Positions 1 through 9,132 of a DNA stretch of 64,000 nt are shown piece by piece; position 1 is the first letter of the stretch; each line of letters opens with the position of its first letter. The stretch covers positions 62,001 to 126,000 of the forward strand of contig CAWGVL010000059.1 in the NCBI GenBank assembly GCA_963825845.1, in the 5' to 3' direction. The position numbers and the translations under genes were made by a program. The notes under the pieces were generated by a model. The model saw only the letters and a program-made list of their open reading frames with translations. It did not search any database and had not been told where the DNA came from. The DNA is from DASQDN01 sp963825845 (GTDB lineage Bacteria; Acidobacteriota; Terriglobia; Bryobacterales; Bryobacteraceae).

Positions 1-405
1 GCCGATATCCATAAAGAAGGTGAGAGGACGTTCAGCCTTGGCCCTGGCAACCTGCAGTTGCCTGCGGGTGTTCATGTCGGCCAAGTTGTGCCGTCGCAAA
101 TTCGTTTGACTTTTCAAAAGCGGTTGACGAAGGATATTCCGATTGAGGTCCGCTATTCCGGCCCCCCGCCTTCAGGGTATAGAGTCGTGAACGAGCAAGT
201 TTCGCCATCAAAGGTTCGAGTAATCGGGCCTGAAAGCAACGTTGAGGATCTGGCATCCGCTCAGACGGATGCCATCGACCTCAGCTCTGCAGTGGGTAAC
301 CCGGAGTTCAGGGTACCCGTTTATCTTCCGGACGCTCAAGTTCGCTTGGACGGGCCGGCAACGCTCGTTTCTGTTAAAGTTTCTTTGGAAAAAATTCCGG
401 AATAA
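1..405 (+). CDS. cdaR: YbbR-domain protein CdaR, C-terminal part
   Basis: The reading frame is open from the first base, so the N-terminus lies outside the window. About 134 residues are visible, with the alternating beta-strand pattern of YbbR repeats (for example VRVIGPESNVEDL and FRVPVYLPD). CdaR is the extracytoplasmic regulator of the diadenylate cyclase CdaA, and cdaA-cdaR-glmM is a widespread gene order. The glmM gene starts 11 bases after this stop. Identity rests on the fold pattern plus that neighbour. No membrane segment is visible because the N-terminus is cut off. Confidence 0.8.
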   Translation, partial: ADIHKEGERTFSLGPGNLQLPAGVHVGQVVPSQIRLTFQKRLTKDIPIEVRYSGPPPSGYRVVNEQVSPSKVRVIGPESNVEDLASAQTDAIDLSSAVGNPEFRVPVYLPDAQVRLDGPATLVSVKVSLEKIPE

Positions 406-415
406 CACGATAACT

Positions 416-1774
416 ATGTCACGGAAATTGTTTGGGACAGACGGGATCAGGGGCGTTGCGGGCCAGTACCCGCTTGATGCTTCGACATCTCGCGCGCTCG
501 GAATCGCGCTTGGTCGCTGGGCGAAAGGCCAGCACCCCGATCCGGAAGTGCTGCTGGGAATAGATACGCGCGAGTCTGGTCCATGGCTCGCGGCCCAGGT
601 GGCCGGCGGACTGACTGAAGCTGGGGTTACGCCGCGTTTCGCCGGGTTGATCACGACTCCCGGAGTTGCCTACCTGACCCGAACACGCGGCTTCGTTGCG
701 GGGGTCATGATATCCGCTTCTCACAACCCCTACCAGGACAACGGAATCAAGGTCTTCGACCACTCGGGATTTAAACTGCCGGACCAGCAGGAACTCGCGC
801 TTGAGCAGACCATGTTTGAGCTTCTTCGTCAGGGTTTAAGCACAGCTCCTGCAACATTGACCGTCGACGCTGGTCTCGATGCGGAGTACGCCGGCTTCCT
901 CGCATCGACGATGCCTTATCGTCTTGACGGCTTGAAGATCATCCTGGATTGCGCGAACGGCGCTGCTTCCGAGATTGCGCCGCCGCTATTCGAAGGGCTC
1001 GGCGCACGGGTGACCAGTATTGCCTGTACTCCGGATGGCCGCAACATCAACCTGAATTGCGGAGCCCTGCACGTAGAGCAGCTTCAACGTGAGGTGGTGG
1101 AGCGAGGCGCTGACGTCGGCATTGCATTCGACGGAGATGCGGACCGGTGCATTATGGTCTCGCGATCCGGCAAACTGATTGACGGGGATGCCGTGCTCCT
1201 GATTGTCGGCGCCGCGATGAAGAGTCAGGACAGGCTTCCGGGGTCTTTAGTCGTCGCAACCGTGATGTCAAATCTGGGCCTCGAGCGAGCTCTTCGGGAC
1301 CGTGGCATCGCGATGCTGCGCACTCAGGTTGGCGACAAGTACGTACTCGAAGAGATGATTGCTCGCGGGGCGGCGGTTGGCGGCGAACAGTCAGGACACG
1401 TAATCTTCCCGCAGCACGCGACCACGGGTGACGGGATGCTCACAGCCTTGCGAGTTCTGGAGATCATCCAACAATCGGGCAAGTCGCTCGACGAGCTTAC
1501 GTCCGAGCTCAAGCATTACCCGCAAACCTTGGTCAATGTTAAAGTGACCGAAAAGCGTCCGCTGTCGGAACTGCCGGTGGTCCAAGAGGAAATTCGGAGA
1601 GCGGAATCAGAATTCGGGGGAACCGGCCGAGTTCTGGTGCGCTTCTCGGGGACAGAGAGGCTGGCGCGAGTCATGGTAGAGGGCGAAAATCTCGACCAGG
1701 TGCACACAGTTGCCAATCGAATTGCCGATGCGATTCGGGCCGAACTGGGAGTGGAAACCGCTGCGAACGCTTAG
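416..1774 (+). CDS. glmM: Phosphoglucosamine mutase
   Basis: GlmM converts glucosamine-6-phosphate to glucosamine-1-phosphate on the way to UDP-GlcNAc for peptidoglycan. The 452-residue product has the family length. It shows FGTDGIRG near residue 6, the phosphoserine loop ISASHNP with catalytic Ser about 102, the metal loop DGDADR about 239-244 and the phosphate-binding RFSGTE about 409. The frame is open further upstream, but the ATG at 416 gives the standard MSRKLFGTDG start. It follows cdaR in the same direction, so c-di-AMP signalling and cell-wall precursor synthesis are probably co-transcribed. Its stop codon abuts that of the convergent cvpA gene with no gap. Intact. Confidence 0.95.
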   Translation: MSRKLFGTDGIRGVAGQYPLDASTSRALGIALGRWAKGQHPDPEVLLGIDTRESGPWLAAQVAGGLTEAGVTPRFAGLITTPGVAYLTRTRGFVAGVMISASHNPYQDNGIKVFDHSGFKLPDQQELALEQTMFELLRQGLSTAPATLTVDAGLDAEYAGFLASTMPYRLDGLKIILDCANGAASEIAPPLFEGLGARVTSIACTPDGRNINLNCGALHVEQLQREVVERGADVGIAFDGDADRCIMVSRSGKLIDGDAVLLIVGAAMKSQDRLPGSLVVATVMSNLGLERALRDRGIAMLRTQVGDKYVLEEMIARGAAVGGEQSGHVIFPQHATTGDGMLTALRVLEIIQQSGKSLDELTSELKHYPQTLVNVKVTEKRPLSELPVVQEEIRRAESEFGGTGRVLVRFSGTERLARVMVEGENLDQVHTVANRIADAIRAELGVETAANA

Positions 1775-2344
1775 CTACTCGTTGCGAACTTCGATTCTTT
1801 TCGATTTCGGCTTCCGTTGAACCGCCTCTTCCCAAAGGCCCTTAAGGTCGTCGTATGCCCGACCGAAACGGTCGCGGATTTCGAAGGGTGTCATTGCCGA
1901 CAAGGTGCGCGATGCGCCAAACACGTACGGTGCAACCTGCGATTGCTGGACTGCTTCGGGAAGTGATTTCGGCGCGAACGCGGTCACTACCATCGCGATC
2001 ACAACGATCACTACAAACCCGCGAACCAAGCCGAACGCGCCGCCCATAACGCGGTCGATGGTTGAGAGTCCTACCAGTTTCAGCATTCGGGTGAGGACCA
2101 TCGCCATGACAGATCCCAGGACGATAACTGCAAAGAACACGGTCATAAAACCCGCTATTGCTGCGAACGGCCTCGAAACATACGGCATCAGCGAGTCTGC
2201 CACAATGCCTCCAAACCACGATGCCGCCAGAAATCCGACGATCATTGCTGCGAACCCGATGCCGATCCGTACGAAACCTTCACGGAATCCGTTGAAGGCA
2301 GACACCGCCAGGGATGCGACGACGAGCCAATCCAGCCAGTTCAT
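1775..2344 (-). CDS. cvpA: CvpA family membrane protein
   Basis: A 189-residue protein with four hydrophobic segments in the first 125 residues and a charged C-terminal tail. It opens with MNWLDWLVV and a glycine-rich F-N-G-F-R-E-G-F motif, the CvpA (colicin V production) hallmark. CvpA members are inner-membrane proteins of poorly defined role; in Escherichia coli cvpA lies upstream of purF. Here it overlaps the purC stop by ATGA, so the two are translationally coupled, another purine-gene link. No frameshift. Confidence 0.85.
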   Translation of the reverse strand: MNWLDWLVVASLAVSAFNGFREGFVRIGIGFAAMIVGFLAASWFGGIVADSLMPYVSRPFAAIAGFMTVFFAVIVLGSVMAMVLTRMLKLVGLSTIDRVMGGAFGLVRGFVVIVVIAMVVTAFAPKSLPEAVQQSQVAPYVFGASRTLSAMTPFEIRDRFGRAYDDLKGLWEEAVQRKPKSKRIEVRNE

Positions 2345-3237
2345 AGGGGGTGACCTGTCAATAGGCGGTACGCCTCCTGATATTTTTCGCTCGTGCGCCG
2401 CACCACGTCGTCAGGCAAAACGGGAGCAGGAGGCTGTTTGTTCCAATGAATCGCTTCCAAATGGTCGCGAACGAATTGTTTATCGTAGGAAGGTTGCGGG
2501 CCGCCGGGCTTGTATTGGTCTTTCGGCCAGAATCGTGACGAGTCTGGTGTCAGCACCTCATCCGCGAGCACGAGTTTTTCGCCGATGTAGCCGAACTCAA
2601 ATTTTGTATCGGCGATGATGATGCCGCGTGTTTCTGCGTATGCGGCAGCTTTGCGGTAAATCGCGAGGGTCAAATCCCGGAGGCGGCTCATGCGGTCGGA
2701 ACCGAACTGGTTCGAGACATGTTCGAAAGAGACGTTAATATCGTGCCCAGTGTCGGCCTTCGTAGCCGGAGTGAAAATCGGCTCGGGAAGGCGGCTGCTT
2801 TCGTGTAAGCCGATTGGCAGTCGGATACCGCAAACCGATCCTGTGGCTTGGTACTCTTTCCAGCCCGAACCGGAAAGATAGCCTCTCGCTACGCATTCCA
2901 CCGGGACCATTTCAGCTTTCTTTACCAGGACCGACCGGCCACGCAACTGGTCGGCGTAAGGTTGCAGCTCCACCGGATACTCCTCGGCGTGCGAAGTGAG
3001 CAGATGATTCTCGACAGTGTCTCCTAGGAAGTCGAACCAAAATAACGAAAGCCGGTTGAGCACCTCGCCCTTCCGCGGTATGCCGGTCGGAAGGATGCAG
3101 TCGAAAGCAGAGATGCGATCCGTAGTGATGAGCAGGAGATGATCGCCGGATTCGTAGATATCACGGACCTTGCCGCGCGCGCGCAAGCGGATGCCAGGCA
3201 GGTCGGTCCGGGTCAGGACCTGAGGAGTTGTGGCCAC
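2341..3237 (-). CDS. purC: Phosphoribosylaminoimidazole-succinocarboxamide synthase (SAICAR synthase)
   Basis: PurC joins CAIR and aspartate with ATP in de novo purine synthesis. The 298-residue product has the GKVRDIYE segment near the N-terminus, TDRISAFDCILPTGIPRKG, the ECVARGYLSGSGWKEY block and D-T-K-F-E-F-G. These are typical of the roughly 300-residue PurC form. The first codon is GTG at 3237 and no clear Shine-Dalgarno is seen. It is the first gene of a two-gene operon with cvpA (4-base overlap). Intact. Confidence 0.95.
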   Translation of the reverse strand: MATTPQVLTRTDLPGIRLRARGKVRDIYESGDHLLLITTDRISAFDCILPTGIPRKGEVLNRLSLFWFDFLGDTVENHLLTSHAEEYPVELQPYADQLRGRSVLVKKAEMVPVECVARGYLSGSGWKEYQATGSVCGIRLPIGLHESSRLPEPIFTPATKADTGHDINVSFEHVSNQFGSDRMSRLRDLTLAIYRKAAAYAETRGIIIADTKFEFGYIGEKLVLADEVLTPDSSRFWPKDQYKPGGPQPSYDKQFVRDHLEAIHWNKQPPAPVLPDDVVRRTSEKYQEAYRLLTGHPL

Positions 3238-3430
3238 GAGTAAATCTTACACGTGAGCGCCGCGCCTGTTAGCGCAAGTGCTTGAGTTGCCGGGCATCAA
3301 CTTTGGTCATTGCATTGCACAATGCAAAAACGAGAGGAGGGTTTTCACGATCTACCCCCTCCACTAGGCGGCGCTGCCGGCATCCTCTCAGTTGTTTCAC
3401 TGGCAGCGCTGCCGTTTTTCGCTTATCGAC

Positions 3431-4582
3431 TCAGAGTTGGACTCTCAGGTCTGCCCATGTCATCGGCTTCCCCGAGTAAATCGCTTCGCGAGCCATAATC
3501 GCTGTAAGAGTGCTTTCTACCGCATAGAATGCAGCATTCTCCAACTTACCCGTACGGGCGCCTTCCACAAACGCATTCGTTGCGTCGAACGTGATGTCGG
3601 CTTTCGATGTTTCGCTCTGAACGATCTCCGGCGGAGCGCCTCGCTCCGATTTGTTGTAGACTTCGTAGCCTCGCCGCGTTGTGCGTACGGTGCCTTTCTC
3701 GCACAGGAAGTTTTCGCCGATATCCGTATAGCCCCCTGCGGTGAACTGGCTCGCGGAATAACTGAACACCATGCCGTCAGCAAACTCGAACGTCGCGCCA
3801 AGGCTATCGAGGATGTTACCGGGCGATTTGCGGACCGCGCGCGCTCCGTAGCCGCTTACTTTCATGGGATGCGTTCCCGTGAACCAGTTGACGACGTCCA
3901 AATTATGGCAGTTTTGCTCGACGATGATGTCTCCCGAATGCTCGCGGTAATACAACCAGTTCCGGATCTTCTCTTCATTCGCAGGGTGTCCGCTACGCAG
4001 GGGCAATCCCCCGCCAATCCAGGCCGCGCGTACCATGCGGATGGGTCCGAACTCGCCGGACTTCACGCGGTCATAAGCTTCGCGGTAATCTTTCCCATAC
4101 CGCTGCTGAAAGTCCACAGAAATACGCTTCGTCTTATCTGCCTTGCGCGCGGCAGCCAAAACGCGCTGACAACCCGCGACGTCGACAGCAGCAGGTTTTT
4201 CCATGAAGATATGCTTGCGGGCGGCGACGGCCATTTCGAAGTGCTCGGGATGAAGGTGCGGCGGCGTCGCAATGTACACAGCATCGACATCGCTGGCGAG
4301 TAGATCCTTCGCACTTTTGAATGGCTTCGCGCCCGAGAATTTCTGCTGCGCCTTCTCCAGTTGATCGTCATAGATGTCGGCAATTGCGGCAACTCGCAGG
4401 AATTCATTCTTAGCAAAGAGACCGGTGACGTGTGTGCCTCGGTTGCCTACCCCAATAACGCCCAGCGTCAGAGCGGAATTCGCCTGCGAGCCACGAACCG
4501 TTTCCGGCTTGAGGATGAGCAGACCGACACCGGCCGCCGCTGAACCCGATACGAAATTCCGACGGCTGCTATCGTTATTCAT
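3431..4582 (-). CDS. Tat-exported Gfo/Idh/MocA family oxidoreductase
   Basis: NAD(P)-dependent sugar or inositol dehydrogenase family. I choose the ATG at 4582 because GGAGG lies about 8 bases upstream and it gives a compact leader with SRRNFVSG, a twin-arginine signal, followed by a hydrophobic stretch. The Rossmann motif GVIGVGNRG is about residue 40. The EKP motif (HIFMEKPAA) typical of the family is present, then a C-terminal beta-sheet domain. About 383 residues. It is divergent from the glycosyltransferase gene, with 67 bases between starts. Substrate unknown; many such genes occur in Acidobacteria and Planctomycetes. Intact. Confidence 0.88.
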   Translation of the reverse strand: MNNDSSRRNFVSGSAAAGVGLLILKPETVRGSQANSALTLGVIGVGNRGTHVTGLFAKNEFLRVAAIADIYDDQLEKAQQKFSGAKPFKSAKDLLASDVDAVYIATPPHLHPEHFEMAVAARKHIFMEKPAAVDVAGCQRVLAAARKADKTKRISVDFQQRYGKDYREAYDRVKSGEFGPIRMVRAAWIGGGLPLRSGHPANEEKIRNWLYYREHSGDIIVEQNCHNLDVVNWFTGTHPMKVSGYGARAVRKSPGNILDSLGATFEFADGMVFSYSASQFTAGGYTDIGENFLCEKGTVRTTRRGYEVYNKSERGAPPEIVQSETSKADITFDATNAFVEGARTGKLENAAFYAVESTLTAIMAREAIYSGKPMTWADLRVQL

Positions 4583-4649
4583 GCAATTGCCTCCATGGGG
4601 CCGCAGACGATAATCGCTGGCGGCCACCCCATTATACTTAGTATTCCCC

Positions 4650-6059
4650 ATGAAACTGTCCATTCTGGTGCCCGTTTATAACGAGCGCGCGGTCGTCGAG
4701 CGGAGTTTATCCCTTGTACTTGCCGCCCCGTTGCCCGAAGAGATGGACCGAGAGTTGATCATCGTCGATGACTGCTCCACTGACGGTACCTTAGCGATTC
4801 TGGAGCGTATCTCCGCAGCGGATGACCGCATCCTGCTTGTGCGGCACCCGGTGAATAGAGGCAAAGGAGCGGCCGTGCGGACCGCCATCCAGCACGCGAC
4901 AGGCGATTTTTGCCTGGTCCAGGACGCCGATCTGGAATACGATCCAGGCGAGTACCCACGGCTGCTCAAGCCCCTGCTCGATGGCCACGCCGACGCGGTG
5001 TTCGGCTCACGATATCTGCGTGGAGAACAGACGCGAGTGCTTCCATTCTGGCACTCGATGATTAACAAGTTCCTGACGCTGGTCTCCAACATGTTCTGCA
5101 ATCTGAATGTGACGGACATGGAGACCTGCTACAAGGTATTCCGTACGGATCTTCTGAAGAGCATTCCTGTTCGATCGGACCGCTTCGGGTTTGAGCCGGA
5201 GATCACCATGAAATCGGCCAAGCGGAAGCTGCGAATCTACGAAGTCCCGATCAGCTATCACGGTCGCACCTATGAAGAGGGCAAGAAGATCGGCTGGAAG
5301 GACGGCCTGAAGGTTTTCGGCGTCATTCTTCATTTCTGGTTGATCGATGACCTGTATGTCGAGCCCTATGGACGAGGGTCATTGAACAACATCACTGGGA
5401 CTCCCCAGTACGTTTCGTGGTTGACCTCATTATTGCGGCCCTACGTTCGTGACAACGTGCTGGAATTGGGCGCGGGCATTGGCAACATTACCGCTCGAGT
5501 CATGGGGAAACGGTCCCACTACATCGCGTCCGAAAAAGACCCTCTTTATCTCCATGCGTTGCGGAACCGGTTCCTGCGAACTCCAAACGTTTCGGTCCAG
5601 CAGCTCGATCCGGCATCGCCCGCCGATTTCGCTCCGCTTCGCGAGGCGGTGGATACTGTCCTTTGTCTGAACGTCCTCGAGTACGTGGACGATCCCGCCA
5701 CGACCATCCGCGCCATCCACGAAACGCTGCAGATCGGCGGGGTGCTATTGGTGCTCGTTCCGCAAGGACGCGGATTATTCGGGAGCATCGATAAGACGCT
5801 CGGGCATAAGCGGCGATTCCAAGCGGATGAACTAGGAACGCTGCTCGAAGAGAGTGGATTCGAAATCACGCGCTGGATACAGCTAAATAAGATCGGAACA
5901 CCAGCCTGGTGGCTTTATGGCCGTGTGCTGAAGAGCAGGCATATCAACAAAATCACCCTTAAGCTATTCGATAAATCAGTATGGGTGTGGCGCTGGATCG
6001 AACCGCTTTTGCCATGGCGGGGACTGACGTTGATCGCGGTGGCACGCCGGTCGCGGTAG
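4650..6059 (+). CDS. Glycosyltransferase family 2 fused to a SAM-dependent methyltransferase
   Basis: A 469-residue two-domain protein. Residues 1-235 are a GT-A fold of the dolichyl-phosphate-mannose-synthase type: ILVPVYNE at 5-12, VDDCSTDGT at 39-47, the metal-binding region QDADLEYDPG at 91-100 and the acceptor-side motif VTDMETCYK about 154-162. From about 255 a class I methyltransferase follows, with the SAM-binding motif VLELGAGIG at 270-278 and an LCLNVLEYV motif. No transmembrane helices are seen. The protein probably glycosylates a lipid carrier or polymer and methylates it or a partner. Substrates cannot be read from sequence. The gene is intact and alone on its strand with the hemerythrin-like gene downstream. 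Confidence 0.87.
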   Translation: MKLSILVPVYNERAVVERSLSLVLAAPLPEEMDRELIIVDDCSTDGTLAILERISAADDRILLVRHPVNRGKGAAVRTAIQHATGDFCLVQDADLEYDPGEYPRLLKPLLDGHADAVFGSRYLRGEQTRVLPFWHSMINKFLTLVSNMFCNLNVTDMETCYKVFRTDLLKSIPVRSDRFGFEPEITMKSAKRKLRIYEVPISYHGRTYEEGKKIGWKDGLKVFGVILHFWLIDDLYVEPYGRGSLNNITGTPQYVSWLTSLLRPYVRDNVLELGAGIGNITARVMGKRSHYIASEKDPLYLHALRNRFLRTPNVSVQQLDPASPADFAPLREAVDTVLCLNVLEYVDDPATTIRAIHETLQIGGVLLVLVPQGRGLFGSIDKTLGHKRRFQADELGTLLEESGFEITRWIQLNKIGTPAWWLYGRVLKSRHINKITLKLFDKSVWVWRWIEPLLPWRGLTLIAVARRSR

Positions 6060-6173
6060 TGTATGGGTCACCTGTACCGCCATCACGGCTGTGAACAGTT
6101 AGCGCTGGTCACAAATGCGACGAGCGCCGCATCAGATCGTAGGACTGATACGTTCAATAAGGGGGATCGAAGT

Positions 6174-6740
6174 ATGGAAGGCAGAAATCGCGGTCGTGAC
6201 TTCGGAGTGCTGGCCGCAGGCCTTGCCGCCGGCGTACTGGGGAGCAGGCTTCTGCCTCCGCTCGCGGCCATGGCCAATGGTACGTTGCGGGCTCGACGCG
6301 GCGGCGATCCGTTTGAGATCCTGATCTCGGACCATCGGATGATCCTGTCTGTATTAGACCGGATGATGGAACAGCGCGAGGGATCCAACGCCCGCCGCGC
6401 CAGCCTGTTCCTGATGCTGAAGCGAAAGCTCGCCAAGCACGCGATGGCTGAGGAAGATGTCGTCTATCCTTTGTTGCACGGCCACGGACACGATCCAGAT
6501 GGCAGCAAGGAGTTGTACGACGAGCACGCGGATATGAAGATCATCCTGTTCGAACTCGAAGAATTGCTGATGCGAGGTGCGGACTGGCAGGAACCAGTGG
6601 GCAGACTGCGCGATCTGATTCGCAGCCACATCGACGAGGAAGAGCAAGTCGTTTTTCCGCAACTCCGGCAACTCATCGCTCGAGGCGGTGTACCGAAGGT
6701 TTCCGGGCAGATACGGCGAGAAGAGGCGCTGGTTTTATAG
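6174..6740 (+). CDS. Hemerythrin HHE domain protein
   Basis: A 188-residue protein beginning MEGRNRGRD; this ATG is preceded by a GGGGG tract. A short hydrophobic glycine/alanine segment (residues 10-30) may anchor it or act as a signal. The rest is the four-helix HHE domain with the metal-ligand pattern: Asp-His in ILISDHRMI, His in LAKHAMAEED, His in YDEHADMK and His in SHIDEEEQVVFP. Such proteins bind a diiron centre and sense or store oxygen, or respond to oxidative or nitrosative stress. It ends 7 bases before the convergent TIR-like gene. Role inferred from family only. Confidence 0.85.
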   Translation: MEGRNRGRDFGVLAAGLAAGVLGSRLLPPLAAMANGTLRARRGGDPFEILISDHRMILSVLDRMMEQREGSNARRASLFLMLKRKLAKHAMAEEDVVYPLLHGHGHDPDGSKELYDEHADMKIILFELEELLMRGADWQEPVGRLRDLIRSHIDEEEQVVFPQLRQLIARGGVPKVSGQIRREEALVL

Positions 6741-6747
6741 AAGCTGG

Positions 6748-7659
6748 TCAGATCGCGCCGAGAAATGCGGACAGCGTGCGTTCTATCGACGAGGTATCCG
6801 ATTTGTCGGAGAGCGATGCATATATATCTCCGCCAAGATCGGCGGGCATCTTGGAGCCTTCCTCGCGGATGATCAAGACGTTCCGCTTGCCCTTCAGCCC
6901 GATAAAGTAGCCGGCTTCAAACACGACGTTGTCTCGGGGGACTGCAGTCTCGCGCCGCCCGGTGTCGGCGAGGTCGTCGTCTTTTGTAAATAGAAAGATG
7001 GCTCCGATCGACCGCGCCGCCGCTCCCTCTATCTGGCCGAGGATCGTGCTTCCTGGGATGAAATCCGTTTGCCAATCAAGCACCGTGACACCGAGGCTGA
7101 GAAGGAATCTCTTGATTGAAGCCGCCGTCGCTGAAGAACTGCTGCAGTAACCGAGGAAAATGTCGCGCCGTTCAGCAAGCAGGTTCTTCCAATACAGGAA
7201 TGGCACACGAAAGTTATCGGTGTGCAGCCAGGAGACGTCAGAGTCAGGATCGAACTCGCCGACGTAGCCACCGAAGCTCATGTCGAAGACCACACGCCGC
7301 CGGACATCCCGTTGCACCAGCACAAGCGTTGGCAGCCCGAGCGTTCGCGCCAGTGCGCCCTCGTAATGATTGAACTCAGTCGGGAGAATGGCGGGTTCGC
7401 CATTGACATCGCGAAAGTTCCAGCGCGGCATGCCAAGAATCGCGGCTCCGACACAGCGTCTGGCGATCTCGTCGGCATCTCTGGGATTCCACGCTTTCGG
7501 CGAGGCGAGTCCCGGCTTCCCCTTAGGATTCGTAAAGATCTCCGGCGTGTACCCGAGTTTCTCGATCTCTTCGACAATGCCCCATTTCAGATCGTTCAGG
7601 TTCTTCGGCAGCCATGGATCCGCTGGCAAGCTTACATAGATTCGACGAGTGATTGACAA
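6748..7659 (-). CDS. Double TIR-like protein with C-terminal CAP12/PycTIR-type TIR domain
   Basis: About 303 residues with two Rossmann-like halves. The C-terminal half (about 165-303) matches the TIR-like nucleotide-binding family known from CBASS Cap12 and Pycsar PycTIR effectors. It has a FLGYCSSSSATA strand-loop, a G-S-T-I-L segment, an IFLFTKDD strand and NVVFEAGYFIG, whose Glu aligns with the catalytic NADase Glu of that family. The N-terminal half (RRIYVSLPAD, AAILGMPRW, HYEGALARTLGLPTLVLV) looks like a second TIR- or SLOG-like fold. The TTG at 7659 has AGGAGG about 6 bases upstream; an in-frame GTG at 7701 is the alternative. No cyclase gene adjoins it. Immune or stress NADase is a plausible but unproven role. 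Confidence 0.72.
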   Translation of the reverse strand: MSITRRIYVSLPADPWLPKNLNDLKWGIVEEIEKLGYTPEIFTNPKGKPGLASPKAWNPRDADEIARRCVGAAILGMPRWNFRDVNGEPAILPTEFNHYEGALARTLGLPTLVLVQRDVRRRVVFDMSFGGYVGEFDPDSDVSWLHTDNFRVPFLYWKNLLAERRDIFLGYCSSSSATAASIKRFLLSLGVTVLDWQTDFIPGSTILGQIEGAAARSIGAIFLFTKDDDLADTGRRETAVPRDNVVFEAGYFIGLKGKRNVLIIREEGSKMPADLGGDIYASLSDKSDTSSIERTLSAFLGAI

Positions 7660-8311
7660 CCCCGCCTCCTGCGCCATGTGAGAAACATCATAGCTGTTCA
7701 CTCCATGCCGACACGCGCCCGCGCCCGCTGTCGGTTGCTCATTTCGCAGCGTGGCCAGCAGGTAGGCGTCAAATGCCGGGCCGGCAACGGGCGATGTTCG
7801 AAGAAGGATACCGGTTCATGACTCGGCGGATTTGATGGATTTGTAGACATGCTCGTTTCGCTCCGGTTACGCCTGAGGTAGGCGCGTCAGGGTTACGGTG
7901 GATCGAGCGCTGTCGCGACCGGGATTGTCCGCCAGCACTTGTGCATCCTTGTGCATCCTTGAACCTCCTCAGCGATTCGGGCGCAAACCGCCCCGCAGCC
8001 GATCACAAATCTGATCAGCAGAGGGCGAAAGGGGGCGCCTGCGCGTACCAGCCTTCCCGTGGTCCCCGGTCAGGAACTTTACACAGTTGCTTGATCGAAT
8101 AGGGCGTTCGCTTGCGATCGCGGCGTTCGGAGCCTTTGGGCCCGTCGCGCTAGACAGCCCCTGCCACACCTGTTCTCTTGGCCGTACAGCGTTCTAAAGC
8201 AACACGAAGCCGGATCGCACAAACGGCCCTCGGGGCGCAGGGAGGCCGTAAGCCTTTAACAAACCCGCAGAAGACCCAAATGTTATATACTTCCAGCCCA
8301 AGAGGAGGCGG
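7660..8311. other. Divergent intergenic region
   Basis: About 650 bases between the starts of the TIR-like gene (minus) and sdhC (plus). It probably carries both promoters. I see no convincing open reading frame. A 10-base unit GTGCATCCTT is directly duplicated at 7941-7960. A strong Shine-Dalgarno AGGAGG at 8303-8308 marks the sdhC start. No clear promoter consensus could be fixed by eye. Confidence 0.5.
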
Positions 8312-9132
8312 ATGGACATTCCGGCTAGTACCGAACCGAGCGTACGCGCTCCAGATGTCGTCTGGAGCAGTGGCCGCTTCGGCCAGACTTCGCGACGCGA
8401 TAATTGGTGGGCTTCCCCACTGCTGGTCTTCCTTGGGCTTGGGCGCTTTTCTCGTCTACGCCAACTGGGCCGCATTTCAGAATGCGCATTACACGTTCGG
8501 CCCCTATATTTCGCCGTTCTATTCTCCTGAGCTCTTCGGCGATTCTCCGCACGCCATGTTCGGTCCGAAGCCATCGTGGTATCCAGCATTTCTGCCCTTT
8601 TCTCCGGCGCTGCTGATTCTCTGGATACCCGGCCTTTTCCGCCTGACATGCTACTACTACCGCGGCGCTTACTACAAGTCATTCTGGGCCGATCCGCCTG
8701 CCTGCGCCGTAGGCGAGCCGCGCAAGTCGTATCTGGGGCGAACGCAGCTTTCCGCTGATTCTCCAGAATCTTCACCGCTATTTCCTGCGGCTCTCCTATC
8801 TCGTCTGGGGATTTCTGGCCTATGACGTTGTGAAGGCGTTCTGGTTTCGACGACGGCTTCGGAATCGGCGTCGGAACCATCGTACTGGCGGTCAATGTGG
8901 TTCTACTTGCGGCGGCTATGTCTTCGGTTGCCACGCCTTCCGGCACCTGATCGGTGGAGGCTTCGACCAGATCTCGGAGCATCCCGTCCGGCACAAGCTC
9001 TATGACTGCGTGACCTGCCTGAATGGCAACCACAAGAAGTGGGCGTGGGCAAGTCTGTTCTCGGTGGGCTTCGCCGATATCTACGTCCGTCTCTGCTCGA
9101 TGGGCATCTGGCACGACTGGAGAATTCTGTAG
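8312..9132 (+). CDS. sdhC: Succinate dehydrogenase membrane anchor subunit (frameshifted)
   Basis: Five-helix membrane subunit resembling the anchor of the actinobacterial Sdh1-type complex. The ATG at 8312 has AGGAGG at 8303-8308. Pieces in different frames join into one protein: MDIPASTEPS, then LVYANWAAFQN and YISPFYSPE, then FPLILQNLHRYFLR, a glycine-rich helix, and C-terminal KLYDCVTCLNGNHKKWAW ending WHDWRIL. Frame changes lie near 8440, 8735, 8845 and 8930. It would pass electrons from SdhA/B to quinone; histidines such as that in NLHRYF may be haem ligands. It ends one base before sdhA. Because sdhA and sdhB are disrupted in the same way, sequencing error or decay of a spare copy are both possible. 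Confidence 0.75.

Noticed and set aside
3310..3327. TTGCATTG-CA-CAATGCAA palindrome upstream of purC as an operator
   Set aside because: Suggestive position about 75 bases before the purC start but too short and AT-rich to support without a second copy or known regulator.
3402..3418. GGCAGCGCTGCC palindrome followed by GTTTTT as a plus-strand terminator
   Set aside because: Only a 4-base stem, and no plus-strand gene ends nearby; on the minus strand no T-run follows.
7941..7960. Two tandem copies of a 10-base unit in the divergent region before sdhC
   Set aside because: Just two copies; too little to call a repeat array or binding-site series.
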